From: Balneolaceae bacterium SMO_bin1
Lineage (GTDB): Bacteria; Bacteroidota; Rhodothermia; Balneolales; Balneolaceae
Assembly: GCA_003123965.1 (NCBI GenBank)
Contig: NNSL01000335.1
Span: forward strand, 1 to 6,827
Length of the DNA stretch: 6,827 bases
Direction of reading: 5' to 3'
Position numbers and translations under genes: made by a program. This document shows positions 5,920 to 6,827 of this stretch, piece by piece; the first letter of the stretch is position 1; each line of letters starts with the position of its first letter. The notes under the pieces are model-generated. The model was not told the origin of the DNA and searched no databases. It saw only the letters and a program-made list of their open reading frames with translations.

Positions 5920-6807
5920 ATGGCAAACAAAACGGATTCCGATATCAAAAGCCTTCCCAAAAAGCGCTGGCAGCAGCTACAAAAGGAACACGTATCTGCA
6001 ATTAATGAGTTAGTGGATCCCTACCTGCAGCGGAAACAACACCAACATAAAGACCCCGTGCTCGATTTTTTATTCGAGTATTACGCTTTTCGCCCGTCGC
6101 ACCTAAAGCGGTGGTCGCCAGGCATTGGCGTTTTTTTAGAAGGTGCCAGCGAGCAATCGGCGCCAAAGATCAGCGAGTTTACAGTAACTGACAGCGGCGT
6201 TTACTTGGATCCATCTTACTTTCCAGAAAATCGCAGATCCTCCGTGCAATGGATTCTCTCGCTGCTTCAAAAATCACTGGATAAGCCGCCCTCTTTTGGC
6301 TGCTTTGGCATGCACGAATGGGCCATGGTTTACAAGGCTGATAACGTGCGCCATAGTCATCTTTCACTGCGCATGCCCATGGATGAACTGGCCGAATTTG
6401 TGGAATCACGTCCGCTGGTATGCACGCATTTCGATGCGTTTCGCTTTTTTACCGAACCGGCCAAGCCAATGAATAAATATGAGTTATCGCGCGATTCGTT
6501 CGCCGATACCGAGCAAGCGGGCTGCCTGCATACCAACATGGATTTATATAAATGGGCTTTCAAACTCTTTCCGTGGATCAGCAGCGAAATCATTCGTAGT
6601 GCTTTTTTCTTGGCGGTCGATACCCGGCGCATTGATATGAAAGCAAGTCCCTATGATTTACGCGACCGCGGACTGGAACCCATAAAAATTGAGACGACTT
6701 CGGGCCGTAAGGAATATGTTGAGCGCCAAAAAGAGATTTATCACCGGTCCATGCCCATCCGAAGGCAACTGATTGACGAGTATGAAAAACTCAGTGCATA
6801 CTTTTAA
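5920..6807 (+). CDS. Conserved protein of the family labelled '3-methyladenine DNA glycosylase'; function unproven
   Basis: From the ATG at 5920 this is a 295-residue soluble protein; the frame is open from an ATG at 5875 (310 residues). The 5920 start is preferred because the preceding 15 codons overlap promoter-like sequence and look unconserved in character. Residue numbers here count from 5875. Strongly motif-like segments are F-L-F-E-Y-Y-A-F-R-P (65-74), G-C-F-G-M-H-E-W-A-M-V-Y (142-153), C-T-H-F-D-A-F-R-F-F (183-192), Q-A-G-C-L-H-T-N-M-D-L-Y-K-W (214-227) and D-M-K-A-S-P-Y-D-L (254-262). I recognise these from bacterial proteins, common in actinobacteria, that databases call 3-methyladenine DNA glycosylase. 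No helix-hairpin-helix (as in AlkA) or Tag/AAG-type motif is visible, so the activity is doubtful. The conserved His, Glu, Asp and Cys residues suggest an enzyme, perhaps metal-dependent (inference). It diverges from the UbiA gene and ends 20 nt before the window edge. Confidence 0.85.
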   Translation: MANKTDSDIKSLPKKRWQQLQKEHVSAINELVDPYLQRKQHQHKDPVLDFLFEYYAFRPSHLKRWSPGIGVFLEGASEQSAPKISEFTVTDSGVYLDPSYFPENRRSSVQWILSLLQKSLDKPPSFGCFGMHEWAMVYKADNVRHSHLSLRMPMDELAEFVESRPLVCTHFDAFRFFTEPAKPMNKYELSRDSFADTEQAGCLHTNMDLYKWAFKLFPWISSEIIRSAFFLAVDTRRIDMKASPYDLRDRGLEPIKIETTSGRKEYVERQKEIYHRSMPIRRQLIDEYEKLSAYF

Positions 6808-6827
6808 AACGACTGGCTGACGGATCC

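Noticed and set aside
1..6827. Window begins AGCTT and ends GGATCC, suggesting a cloned HindIII-BamHI fragment
   Set aside because: Both sites also occur inside the window (for example AAGCTT near 1438 and 3878, GGATCC near 6015 and 6208), there is no vector sequence, and short sites arise by chance.

Overview
The window looks like ordinary chromosomal DNA from a Bacteroidota-related (FCB-group) bacterium, most likely a marine or halophilic lineage such as Balneolota/Rhodothermota. The clearest sign is a C-terminal type IX secretion (T9SS) type A sorting domain on a 1078-residue secreted propeller protein rich in Asp and Ser. The family-typical wording of the aminotransferase fragment and the lack of Shine-Dalgarno sequences before most genes fit this. 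The lineage is inferred from protein character, not from a marker gene.

Layout, left to right. Positions 1-350 (minus) hold the N-terminal third of a class-III PLP aminotransferase that runs off the left edge. An AT-rich divergent promoter region follows (about 351-442). A two-gene plus-strand unit comes next: a small unrecognised lipoprotein (443-904) and, 11 nt later, a large exported Asp-box/VPS10-like beta-propeller with an IPT/TIG-like domain and a T9SS sorting domain (916-4152). A strong hairpin-plus-T-tract terminator (4175-4203) separates it from two minus-strand genes that converge on it: a thioredoxin-fold protein with a single active-site Cys (4227-4847) and, upstream of that, a UbiA-family membrane prenyltransferase (4919-5821). 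Diverging from the UbiA gene is a plus-strand gene (called here from 5920 to 6807) for a conserved protein usually labelled '3-methyladenine DNA glycosylase', although it shows none of the recognisable features of known alkyl-base glycosylases.

How they may work together. Only the lipoprotein/propeller pair is tight enough to suggest a functional unit, probably at the outer membrane or cell surface. The UbiA and thioredoxin-like genes share a strand with a 71-nt gap and could be co-transcribed, but a TATAAT-like box in the gap allows separate expression. No mobile element, CRISPR array, tRNA, rRNA or phage gene was seen. Nothing amounts to a clear new multi-gene system. The best leads are the uncharacterised glycosylase-labelled family, the lipoprotein paired with a T9SS cargo, and the variant active-site motifs of the thioredoxin-like and UbiA proteins.
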